Shown here one piece after another: positions 46,375-57,600 of a stretch of 64,000 nucleotides of DNA; the first letter of the stretch is position 1; each line of letters opens with the position of its first letter. Source of the DNA: Littorina saxatilis. Taxonomy: Eukaryota > Mollusca > Gastropoda > Littorinimorpha > Littorinidae. The notes under the pieces are model-generated. The model was given only the letters and a program-made list of their open reading frames with translations, did no database searches and had not been told where the DNA came from. The DNA lies in the NCBI RefSeq assembly GCF_037325665.1, contig NC_090261.1, forward strand, positions 31,970,505 through 32,034,504, written 5' to 3'. Made by a program: the position numbers and the translations under genes.

Positions 46375-46805
46375 ATCATCAAATCCCTTGAAGAAAAAAA
46401 ACGGGCACAGGCTCAAAACTGCTTCTGCACTCACTGATGACAGAAACCAGATCATCAAACCCCAAGCTGCAGGATGGCCTTGAACATGAGGACTCACCCA
46501 TGACAGCTTAGAACCAATTTACTGGCATTAACATCTTCTTCTGTTTTCTCAGCATCCCAATGAAAGTGCAATTTGTTACGACGCCTAAGTATAACGAAAC
46601 CAAATGGTCATATCCGTTGAACAAAACAAGCACAGGCTCAAAACTTCAGCACTCACAACACTACAGTCTACTTCTGCATTAAAAAAAACTGCGATAATCA
46701 AATGCCAAGCTGCAGGATGGTCTTGCACATGAAGACTCGCCCATGACAGCTTAGAACCAATTTACTGGCATTAGCATTCTCTCTCTATTTTACAGTATTC
46801 TGGAA
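46375..46805 (+). repeat. Two further copies of the 42.4-43.1-kb composite unit
   Basis: ctgcaggatggccttgaaca (about 46470) and ctgcaggatggtcttgcaca (about 46721), each followed by gacagcttagaaccaattta and then a pyrimidine-rich stretch ending ttttctcag or ttttacag. The repeated cag endings look like splice acceptors, but no conserved ORF follows them. Confidence 0.65.
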
Positions 46806-46885
46806 GAGAACGTCATAAGTCTGCCATGTGAACAACACTTTATGCAATTTGAAGTTCCAACCAAAGTATATGTTTCTGTGCATAC

Positions 46886-46971
46886 CTCGGGATGCTTGTT
46901 TTGAAGACAAGTATTGCAGTTAACTTGAAGGCAGATGCACAAGAGAAATGGGGCTTCCATAGCAGTTTGAA
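46886..46971 (-). CDS. Candidate internal exon, unknown gene
   Basis: The minus strand has tttcttaattttgcag before 46971 and ccgag/gtatgc after 46886, bounding 86 bp open in two frames. One frame reads AMEAPFLLCICLQVNCNTC with several cysteines; the other FKLLWKPHFSCASAFK. I cannot tell which, if either, is used. Confidence 0.3.
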
Positions 46972-47782
46972 CTGCAAAATTAAGAAAGTAACCAAATAAA
47001 CCATCATCAACCACATTATGATTCAAAAACAACAACCCATACCCCAAACTAAAAAAGGCAAAGTTGCACATTCTATTATCACTATCTCTCATAAAACTGT
47101 ATATGAATCAAGGAGTGAATCAAAGTGAACCCACAACCTCCTGGCCCGCAGCCCGATTCCCTAACCACTGTGCTATGGGGTCCAGTTCATCCCTCCACTT
47201 GGTCATATACCAAGGAGGAACCACCTGGGAGCTCTCTGTGCAAAATGGGAACTTGTTATGAATTACTTTCATACAAGCCACTTAAGGCTTTTTAAGAAAT
47301 GAATTCATCACACTTCACAGTCAGGGTGTTGATTTATATATATAATATATATATATATCTTGACAGGTAGGAAGAAGTAAGGTCAAAAAAGAAATGTCAG
47401 TTTCCCCAAGACCATGACAAAGCCAAAAAGGTAGGTAACAATTTGTTCCCCTTTTTTTCTTATATTCTCTTTTACTCAGATGCATGTTGCTTTTTATTGG
47501 TTAGAACTCTTCAGGTGTCAGAGCAGAGTAGCTTTCCTTGTTAACCGGGTGAAGTCTGCCTAATATAGATTGGTAACTTTTTGTAAAAAAATTTTTGAAG
47601 GGTCAAATTAAATATTCTAGGTTCGGGCAGAGAAAAAAAGGGTCGAACAGAGAACTACTGTTCACTGTCCACTCCCCACCAACACCTACAGGCTAAAAAT
47701 CTCTTCTGCAGACAAGGGCAGATCTGTGCCACTGACTCCTAAAGCATGAAGTACATACATCCTCACGGCACAAAACACTTAC
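46972..47782. other. No gene seen; half copy of a foldback repeat
   Basis: ccctccacttggtcatatac near 47195 to ggaacttgttatgaa near 47262 matches half of the 14.3-kb foldback element. A tatatatata run occurs at 47336-47358. Confidence 0.45.
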
Positions 47783-47913
47783 AGTTGCAACTGCAAGGAC
47801 CCGTTACATATTAACTGACAAGATATAATGGACTTGAGGAATAAGCTGTCAGGGCCCAACAGAGTCCATGCAGACGTTGCCACTGTTGCAGGGCTGTCCA
47901 CGTAGTGCAGCAA
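47783..47913 (-). CDS. Candidate internal exon, unknown gene
   Basis: The minus strand shows a strong pyrimidine tract and acceptor (cttcttttt..ctcttttccag) before 47913 and a consensus donor (gtaagtg) after 47783. The 131 bp are open in one frame only, translating to text such as LLHYVDSPATVATSAWTLLG and FLKSIISCQLICNGS. Splice strength and the single open frame make this the best of the minus-strand blocks. The family is not recognised. Confidence 0.5.
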
Positions 47914-49225
47914 CTGGAAAAGAGAAAAAGAAGAAATATATCACAAAGACAAGCAACAGACAAAACCATAAACCAGACACTGTTAGTGTTACTAGTGTCT
48001 CTGCACAAAGATTACATGTGTTCCTAAATACAGTCAGTGACTGCTGATGCACTTACTCTTCTTAGTTCTGTGCTTCTAAATGAATCCAGTATATGTCTAG
48101 AATTCTATAGAAACGATTAGGAGGCAGGAAATGTGGAGGAGGGTTAAAGAATCTCAAAATGACAAGAAAGCAAGTGTGTAAATCAGGAAAAGTACCATTC
48201 CTATTAGTACATTGTATTATTTATAGTACAAGTTCAGTGGATGTTACATGCCTTTGAATACAGGCATCTGGTGACTATGAACTGTAATTGGTCATTAAAG
48301 AGCAAAACAAACAAAAACAGAACGGCTAGATCCATCACTTGCCAATAAAGTCAAACTGACCTCTTGTCCTTTTGGTTTGTGAACAACCCTGTATGTGTAT
48401 CAATTGACAAGTTTTTGTCTGTAATGTTCCATTCCATTTTTGTGCATAAGCCCTCAACCTATTCTGGTTAATTGTATCAACGATTTCCTGGAAATCTTTA
48501 ATTCAATTTTAACAGCTAAAGAGAAAGAAATTGAAATTATGGGGTATGGGAAAAGCAGTTTCACTGCCTGCAATGAACAAGCTGCTAATCTAACTGACAA
48601 TCTTACTAAGGTCACAAACTAAAAAAAATCATTTTAAACACAAAACAGGGTCTACTTTAGTAGTTAATATGAACTCCCGCTTTTGATTTTGCCTCCGTCC
48701 AGCACTGACTGCTAGAGAAGCAGCCATGACTCTGAGGCCGGGGTTTTGAGACTGGAAGTAGGTTACCCACTTACTAATTAGTTACTTGCTATTTTAATGT
48801 AATGCTTAAATTTGAGGCCAACTTCATTGAGATCTGCTAAATCGAATGTAATCTATGTTGAAGTATGAAGATCGTTCACATTATCAATATAAGCTTCAGC
48901 GTTCTGGGTTGGGAGGGGGAGTGGTAGCTTTTTGTTCAGCTACTGCTTGGCAATACCTTTCCTGCCAGTGCACTTGCGAGGTCAACACAACCATGTGTAC
49001 TTTTCGTGTCAGAAACGTGTACACCATATCCCAGCAGCACCGCCTGGTGGTAAATCAATCCAAGACCCGGATGTTGACGAAAAAATACTACCCTTTACCT
49101 TTCTAAACATTAAACTGAAGCAATGCAATGCAATGTTCCAATTTAAACGCACGGGAAACATGCACGACACAGTAGTCGACTTAAAGAATGATCGTTTTAG
49201 ATGGGCTGTATCGAAACAGACTTAC
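47914..49225. other. Presumed intron of the minus-strand gene
   Basis: No repeat recognised. A plus-strand open frame of 60 codons at 48440-48622 and overlapping frames at 48855-49372 lack splice support on that strand. Confidence 0.35.
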
Positions 49226-49290
49226 AAATCCACATACACTGGAAGAATTTTGGCTAACACATCACAGAAAGTCAAGTCAACGACGCGCAT
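49226..49290 (-). CDS. Candidate first coding exon of a leftward gene
   Basis: ATG at 49290-49288 opens a frame reading MRVVDLTFCDVLAKILPVYV and stops at a consensus donor (ggattt/gtaagtc). It lies at the edge of the promoter-like cluster. The frame leaves two bases over, which does not match the phase needed by the 47783-47913 block, so at least one exon between them would be missing. Confidence 0.4.
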
Positions 49291-49340
49291 GCGAAAGGCG
49301 CAATCTATTGTCCACGTGACCAGTCAGCCAATGAGACATC
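49280..49340. promoter_or_regulatory. Promoter-like cluster, possibly bidirectional
   Basis: Within 60 bp are cgcgcatgcg (NRF1-like), cacgtg (E-box) and gccaatgag (CCAAT box). ARID4's likely first exon lies 160 bp to the right; a candidate ATG on the other strand lies at the left edge. Motifs are seen; transcription is inferred. Confidence 0.4.
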
Positions 49341-49372
49341 GGCATGCTCCGCACAAGTTGTTGTTTCGGTGA

Positions 49373-49504
49373 AGGTGTACATTGTGGATAGTGTATAGAA
49401 TTGTTGATCAAAAGATTCCCTGAAAAGGGTCGATCATACGTCAACAAAGCTTGACGTTGATCTGACATATACAGGGGATAGCTGGAGGAAGAAATCTTGC
49501 AATG
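49373..49504 (+). CDS. ARID4: ARID4 probable exon 1 ending on the start codon
   Basis: The sequence cttgcaATG/gtacgt ends a possible exon on an ATG in phase 0. Spliced to 50376 it would give [15 protein letters not shown], which fits the length of the vertebrate N-terminus (a few residues before the conserved VGTDVSAKYRG). The left boundary is arbitrary, as the transcription start cannot be read. Other upstream exons are possible. Confidence 0.45.
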
Positions 49505-52500
49505 GTACGTATTTTGTTCACCAATATTATCTTTGGTCTCATGAGGATGTTGCAGCCGTCCCACACACAGCCATGCCGAAAGACAGAAGCTGAATCAGTG
49601 AATGTGTTTTCGTCTTTGTTGTTTGAGCCGTCTTTTGTATTCTCCAGCATGTTCATAGGGAACCCTTTACACAGGTGGAGGGTTATTAGTTTCGTATTGT
49701 TAACTTGATCAATAACATTACATGTGTGCTTTCCATCTTTTATTGTGGAGTCCCAAGAGAATGGAACGATCTTTGGCAGACGCCATATATCACGAAAGCA
49801 GCTGATCGTACCAAGACCCGCCAACCTTCAGCCATCTCAGCACTCGATTTGCCCTTTTTCGCTTCGTATGGGACAACTTCTGTGTTTTATCAGTGTTATC
49901 CATATTCCCTGTTCATGATTGTGCTTTGTGCTGACTTAAGTAAATGGTGTACGAAGAACGTAATGATCTGGGCAGATTGTCACTTTCCATTTCTACTTCA
50001 AGGTAACAAAATGGTGGTGGGTCAGGAGGAGTAGTCTGGTCGTGGGAGGGGTAGCTGCGCGCCGGCCCTGTGACTGTGCTGCAGAAATGATTGAGCTCGT
50101 CTAGGGATCTCTGTTCTGTGGTTAATGTCTGCAAACCTAAGTATTCTTCTGTTCTCATGGATTTTGAAGCATGTTCTCAGAGTCCCTTTGATTTCAGCAT
50201 AAATCACACCTGCAGTTAACTCACACTCACAGAACTGCACTGTAAAACTAAGAGTTTTGACAAATTGTTTTGATAAAGAGTATTAAAACAGTTTTCTGTG
50301 GTGACCATTTTAAGGATATTTTTTGACTGCTTGTACTTTGCTTGACGATTTTTTTCTTCTGTGTATGTGCTTCAGGATAAATTTGTGCCAGCCTTTTTGC
50401 CCATTGGGACGGAAGTGAGCGCAAAGTACAGAGGTGCATTTTGTGAGGCTAAGGTCAAGAAGGCGCTCAAGCGCGTGGTTATGAAGGTAAGTGAACATTT
50501 AGTTTGCATACATATTTTAAGTTGTCACTATTAGTATTATGGTATAAAGGGTGAGCATAATGCTGCTCACTCAGAATCGACTATGCTTACTGTACTCGCT
50601 TGAAATATATTTTTGGTTATATGCAGACTTTCATAAACGTATGCATGTGGCTGTGGTTTGGCTATTTTTGGCAAAACTTGAGTAGAGAATGGTGTTGAAT
50701 CTCTTCATAATTTGATTTCTATTAAATCCATCCACACATTTTTACATCCTGACCTGTATTATTTTTTCTCATTTCATGATTACTTGGTGTTTACAGGTTG
50801 CTGTAAAAGAATCGCAGCAGTCCCTGATGATTGCGGATGAGCATTTAGTCACAGGGGTAATGAAGGTAAAGACCAGAATATCTTTCGTTTTGATTGTTTC
50901 CTATTTCGTCTTCGGTTGGAATCTTGCGTTATTGTATAAACAAGGTTTTGGGATATTCAGGGTGAGATCTGGACCCCCTGGGTTATTTATTTCCTTGAAA
51001 CTCATTCTTCCTTGAATGGATTGCCTGTTTACGTCACAGGCTAGTGGCGGTGCGGCTGCTACTTCACGACAGAGTTTCATGCAAGGCAGAGAAATGAAGC
51101 AGATATTTTCTAGTAGTTGGTAGATCTAAAGTTGTAAGCCTTGTGCCAATCAACTGATCAAGGATATTGATCAGTGCCCTTATGGACAAAGGTTGCTTTG
51201 CATTATCATGGACGGGGTGGAGGAATGCAAAATGGGTGCACTAAACTTAATCAGAGTGAGAGTGGCTCGGGAGCCGGATCCTGGGGGCTCAAGCACCGGC
51301 AGTCACCAGTATCTCACAAAATCGACTTTCCTATTTTTCACCCATCAGTTATGTTGCCTTCATAGCTCAGTCGGTAGTAAAGTGTGCTAGAGACCGTGAG
51401 GTCGCCGGTTCGAGCCTTACCATGGTCGGTCCATTTTTTTTCTGTAATAAAAATGATTATCTGTTTAACTGACTTAACACTATTGTGACTAGCATTGCCA
51501 CGGCGTTAACGTCTTGCCTGCCCAAGCTTGCCACCAAGAAACTTAAAAGAAACAGTAACTGTAAAGAAATCTGTTTAGCAAGCTTGAATTAAGTCCAATC
51601 ACCACCAAATGTTGTGTACTAATTAAAAAATAGATGCCCAGTTCAGTCGTGCTATTTATAAGTTTGTCACGCGATTTGTTTTATCAAAGGGGGGTGAAAG
51701 GGGGATAATTGTGTTTTTTAACGGTTTTTTGTGTGTGTTTTCTTTTCCACTGCTTTTTTAAAAGTTATTTTTTAACAGAAAGCATTATAAATAATGTTAT
51801 AACCAAACAAGGTGTAAAACCTATGAATTAGCTGAAATATTGTTAACATTGTACACAGAAATAAGGAGACAGTACCAAGAAAAAAAAAAGCAAATCACGC
51901 ATTCACTCACAGCATCCTGACTCAAATGAAACAAAACTGTGACACTCACCAAATAATGTCCAGGTAATCCATATTGAATATAAGTCACATTTTCACAACA
52001 AAGTACCAACTGTACACCTATAAACATTTCCAAAAGGATTAGGAGGGTCCAGCCAGCCATTGTTATCAGTACTGCCACGCCCCCTTGCAGCTACACGATT
52101 CCGAAATACAGGTGCGTCTAGCAGTACCACCCCTGCCACGTGTAGTTTGCCGACTCGTACTAGCAACAACAGGACTGTTTCTTCCTCACTATCACTGCTA
52201 TTATCGCTTTCTTGAGGCGAAAACGACACGTCGGAATCATGATCTACAGGATCCTCAAGATCCAACATCCGGAGAATCTCCTCCCGTGACAAGGCTCGCC
52301 TTCGATTCAGTTTTTTTGTTCGAAAAACCCACGCAAATCTGCACTAATTTGATCAGGGCGAAAAAGGAAGTCACGTGTATCAAGAGAAACAACTCAATTT
52401 ATTGCAAGCTTCAAAAACCGGGAAGCAATCACGAGTCGTGTACCTTGTATGACTGTTACTGAAAAATTCACATCCCGTCCATGGGCGTGTCAGCGCTGTT

Positions 52501-54602
52501 ACTGATTTATTCACATCCTGTCGCGAAAGTGTTAATAAGTTAATTCCCTCCTCTTAACTTTCCTTTGCTCTATTCTTTATTCCAAAGCATTTCGGTGATC
52601 GAACTGAGATCGCAACAACAAAGCAGCTTACGAGTCACTCAGTGATTCGGCATTGGCCATTGCCCGGATCATTGAATTCGTCCGCGAACCAAGCAACGTG
52701 TGTCACTGGTCCCGAGGCTAGACTGAAGCAGCATTAGTTAAAGCAAAATGCAGTAAATAAATACTTAACATGAAGGGGAAAAAAACATGTTTTATTTATG
52801 GCAAAAGATAAATCTACTTTGCATCGAGATACTTCGACAGAATCTCGCTGACATCTGCTTCGGAACGATACCGCGCATCCCTCGCTACGTTTAGTCGCTT
52901 ATCAGTCTAGTGACCGCGCTTTTGCCGAAACTGATACACCTCTTTGTAAATCCAACACTGATCTTTATCAATCTTTCTCCACAATTCTTTAAATTGAACA
53001 GCAATTAGAAACTCATACACAAACTCAAAATAATGATTTACAGGGTGAGCGTCCATGTGAGTGCCGGTTCCTGAGCCTGGGGGCTCGAGCACTGACTCGC
53101 CGGTGCTTGAGCCCCCAGGCTCAGGATCTGGCTCGCCGTACCTCCAGCCCTGGCCAAACTTAATACTGCTACACTAAGAGGTTGTTCATAGTCTACACAA
53201 TTTTGGTCCAATTTTCTGCCTGATGTGTGGATTTTTATGAAGGTATTTGGAATTCTACATATGTTATGGAAAGGCATAAAGGAATTGCATATCTTGCGCT
53301 GAAACACTTTCTCTCCCTCATTGTGAGTCTTCCATGTTTGTTGTTGATCATTAATGTTCGGAGGATTATCAGGAAATACCTGTTGCTGCTGTTGACAGTG
53401 TATTGTTTTTTGTTTATTCAGGTTGGCAATGGGATTGAGTTCAAGCACCCTGAAACTAGCCAGGTGACGGACGGGGTCATCAGCAAAATCACCGATCAGA
53501 GTACATACACTGTCGGTAAGGACTTAGTTCTTTTCATTTTTTTCTTGCGGTTGAGTATCAGTCTGCCAAAATCTTCCTGTTTCTGGCATGCTTACTCACT
53601 AGTTCTAGTAGTGCCAAATAAGTGTATGATTGGTATGAACTGAGAAGTGCTTGGAATTGAGGACTTGGATAAATTGTGAAAAATGGTGGCTCGGGCAAGC
53701 TTTTACTGCTAATTCTAACAGTAACAAGCAGGCTAATTACTTAAAAAGGCTTAGTGCTTGACAATGACATGTTTTTGCTGGTTTCAAGTGGTTTTCTTGT
53801 TTGTTTCCCTGAAACAATTTGTTGCTTGTAAGAATGTATTCTCCTTCCTTTTTTCATAGCTATGTCACAAAAGCAGTTTTTCAGGTGCTGTCCTCTTTTT
53901 CCGAAGCTCTTTTTAAAGCTTAGCTTTTGTTTGAGCCTGTAATTGATTGTTGAGGAAATCAGGGTGGGTAGTTGTTTTTCATAACATTGTAAAAACAAAT
54001 ACATGTACTAACCCCATCAATGCAAAGGAAAGATTGGAACTTCCTGTGTCATTTTGTTTGCTTGTCATTGAGTATGTTTTAAGTTTATGATGTTTCAGTG
54101 TTCAATGATGGTGATGAACGAACCCTGCGAAGAACTCAGTTGTGTTTGAAGGGCGACAAGCATTTTGAGGAGAGTGAGGTAAGAATACTGATTGTGTCAG
54201 CAGACCTTCATTTCACTTAATTTTCTGATTTCTGGCGTTCTGCAAGATTTTAAATGCTGCTTACATGCGTTCGAGCTGTGTAAGATTTTGAATTGCCAGC
54301 ACTTGTTAAAGTTGTTGTGCATGATATTTGTCAAACTATTCTCACATCATGGTATAAAAAAAAAAGAAAATTGTCTCAGTATCGTTCTGAATTAGTCTCT
54401 GGTGCATGATTTGGAATACATATAATAATAATAATAATAAATAACTTTTCTATAGCGCGAGTCCCATCAATTGGCTCCAGGCGCTTTACAAATTCATTAT
54501 AGAATAAACTAGCACAAATCAACAAGCATACAAAGCATACATTTAACTGAGACATAACACCAAGAACCCAAGCACTAAGCAAAACTTAGCGTACAATGTT
54601 AA

Positions 54603-54690
<88 letters not shown>

Positions 54691-57600
54691 GCACGCGCAC
54701 ACACAAAGATACCATTGACAAAGAGACCATAAAGCACATACAGGGTAGAGAGTTCCAAAACAGAATAGAGTTGTGGAGAGTCTACTCAGGCTAAGCAAAG
54801 GCTTTACGAAACAGGTATGTTTTGAGTTGGGTTTTGAAGGAGGAAAGGCTGCTGGAATCACGGATAGAACTTGGAAGCGAGTTCCAGACGGTCGGAATCT
54901 GGTACCTAAAGGTTCTTTCACCAAAGGTCTTGGTCCTGGTTTTGGGGATGCGAAGGAGTTTTTCAGAGGAGGATCTGAGAGAACGGGATGGCTCGTAGAT
55001 ACTGAGGGAATGGGACAAATAGGGGGGGAGTGATTTCTCAAAACAGCGGTACCCTAACAGAGCGAGCTTGTACTCGATTCTGTACTTCATAGGAAGCCAG
55101 TGAAGGGTGGTAAGTAGGGGAGTGACATGGTCTTTCTTAGACTTCTGCAGAATGAGCCTTGCAGCACTGTTCTGGACTCTCTGTAAGCGATCAAGTTCTT
55201 CAGTGGGGAGGCCGGCAAGCAATGAGTTGCAGTAGTCAAGTCGACTCAGGATCAGAGAGGAGACAAGTTGAACAGTGGCTTGGAGTGTCAGGAATGATCT
55301 GACAGAGGAAATCTTGCGCAACTCAAAAAAGGCACATTTACAAACAAAACTAATGTGTTTTTGCATTGTCAGAGCAGAGTCCAGGTACACGCCTAGGTCC
55401 TTAACAGCGGTTTGGGAAACAATCTGAGTGTCGCCTATTGTCAGGGAAGTACAGTCAATCTGATTTAAAGCATGCCTTGAGCCTGACAGCATCACCTCAG
55501 TTTTTGAGTCATTCAGCTTGAGTTTATTGTCTATCATCCAGTCTTTAACTGACTCAATGCAGCGCTCAGTGTTTTTAACCACTTTTGGAAAATCACTGGG
55601 GGGAGCAGAATCCTCTATTTGGGTGTCGTCGGCATACTTGTGGTGTTCGCAGCCATGCCTCGAGATGACGTCAGATAGGTCCTGTGTATATAGTGTAAAC
55701 AGAACCGGGCCTAGAACAGAGCCCTGAGGTACTCCATGCTTCAGGGGAACAGGGGATGATTCTTTTTGACCTATTTGTACTCTTTGAAGGCGTTCAGAGA
55801 GATATGACACGAACCACTGGAAGGCTTTGTCGGCAATTCCAAACGTGAACTGTAGTCTCTTTAGGAGGACGTCGTGGTCGATGGTGTCAAATGCCGCCGA
55901 GAGGTCCAAGAGTGCGAGCACAGACACTTCCTTGTTGTCAGCACTGGTCAGCAGCTTGTCAGTTACGTAAAGAAGAGCGGTTTCTGTGCTATGATTTTTC
56001 TTGTATGCGGACTGATGGACGTCCAAAAGATCATTACTCAGCAGATGTTCTTGGAGCTGCGCTAGCACACACTTTTCTAACAGCTTGGTCAGAAAGGGTA
56101 AGTTTGAAATGGGTCTATAGTTCTTTAAGCACTCCGTGTCAAGGCCTGGCTTTTTTAGAAGTGGTGTTATGACTGCCTCTTTAAACTGTGCAGGCACAGA
56201 CCCAGACTGAAGAGAAAGGTTTAAGATTCTCGTTACAACAGGAACAAGGAAATCCAGGCAAGTTTTCATGAGTGACGTGGGAATGGGGTCAAGTGTGCAG
56301 GATTTTGGAGCACATTTTGAAATAAGTTCAAAAACAAACTTCTCAGAAACAGGGCTAAACCGTGTAAGGGGGGTCCCTGAAAATGCGGCGAAGGACATTT
56401 GTGTTTTGGATGAGTCGAGACCTTTGCGAATGTCAGAGATCTTCTGGTCAAAGAAATTGCTGAAAGTCTCGGGGAGTTCTGATGGGGGAATCAATTTAGG
56501 GAGGGCAGTGGCTTTCTTCTTCGCGAATAGCTCATCTGTTACAGAAAACAGAGCCTTGGTGTCTTTGCACTCAGCGAGGCGGGATGTATAGTATTCCTGC
56601 TTGGCACTGGTGTGGAGAGCTTTGATGTCGTCAAGCTGTTGACGATAAATCTGACGGTGAACTGTCAGGCCTGACGTTCTCCATAACCTCTCCCACTTGC
56701 GTACGAGCCGTTTGTGGTCCTTTATATCTTCGGACATCCATGGGGCTGAGGGACGATCAGTGACTTGCCTGGTGACAAGGGGGGCGTGGCTGTCCATCAG
56801 CTGACGTAGACAGGTGTTGAAGACCATCAAGAGGTCTGTGTCTGGCGTGTCGGCAGCAGTGGAGGCAGCAAACACCCTCACGTCTTCCCTGAACTTGTCC
56901 ACGTTCATCTTCTTCAGGTTGCGTGACGTGACCGTTCTTACTGCAGGCTTGGGCTTCTGAATGCTGATGTTGAAGAAAAGAGCTGAGTGGTCGGATATCT
57001 GACAGTCTCTCACAGAAAATGAGCTTGTTGGATTGTCGGCCTCACGCACAACAAGCCAGTCAAGAGTGTGACCATCTGTATGTGTGGGTTCATTGATCAG
57101 CTGAACAAGACTATAGTCCTTCAGAAATGTCTTTACTCGGTTCACTGAACTGTTTGCCTGTGCGTCAAAGTGACAATTAAAATCACCAACAAACAAGTGT
57201 TTCTTTGTGTGGTACATTTCAAGAAGGTCTGGGAGTTCGTTCAAGAAATCCGTGTCTTTCAAACCGTTCTTTTTGCTGGGGGGAGGACGGTAGATGCATA
57301 CAAAAAACAAAGATGACTGTTGATGGGAGTAGTGCATTTCAACAGCTTCGAAAGAGAGAAACTGTAGTCGCTTGAAAAACAGGTTGTTGGTAAGGTGAGT
57401 GGCGTGAATGATACATATCCCGCCCCCTCTTCTGTCCGTTCTAGGAAAGGACTGAGTCGTATGAGTGGAAGGGGTCATGTCTTTGATAGTAGCCTCATCA
57501 CCTTTCTCGCACAGCCAAGACTCCGTGATAATTGCAAGATCAATGTGATCGTCAATAATTAGGTCACGAATGATGTGTGTTTTCGGCCTGCAGGAACGAG

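Noticed and set aside
48440-48622. 60-codon plus-strand frame as an ARID4 5' exon
   Set aside because: AT-rich, no match to ARID4 and no good donor at its end.
48932-49372. Plus-strand 146-codon frame next to the ARID4 promoter
   Set aside because: It crosses the promoter-like cluster, lacks splice support, and the other strand has a better start and donor.
49441-49824. Minus-strand 127-codon frame
   Set aside because: No recognisable domain or clear splice borders; it overlaps the probable ARID4 exon 1. Kept only as a possibility.
51358-51426. Functional tRNA gene
   Set aside because: Promoter boxes are present but the acceptor stem does not pair.
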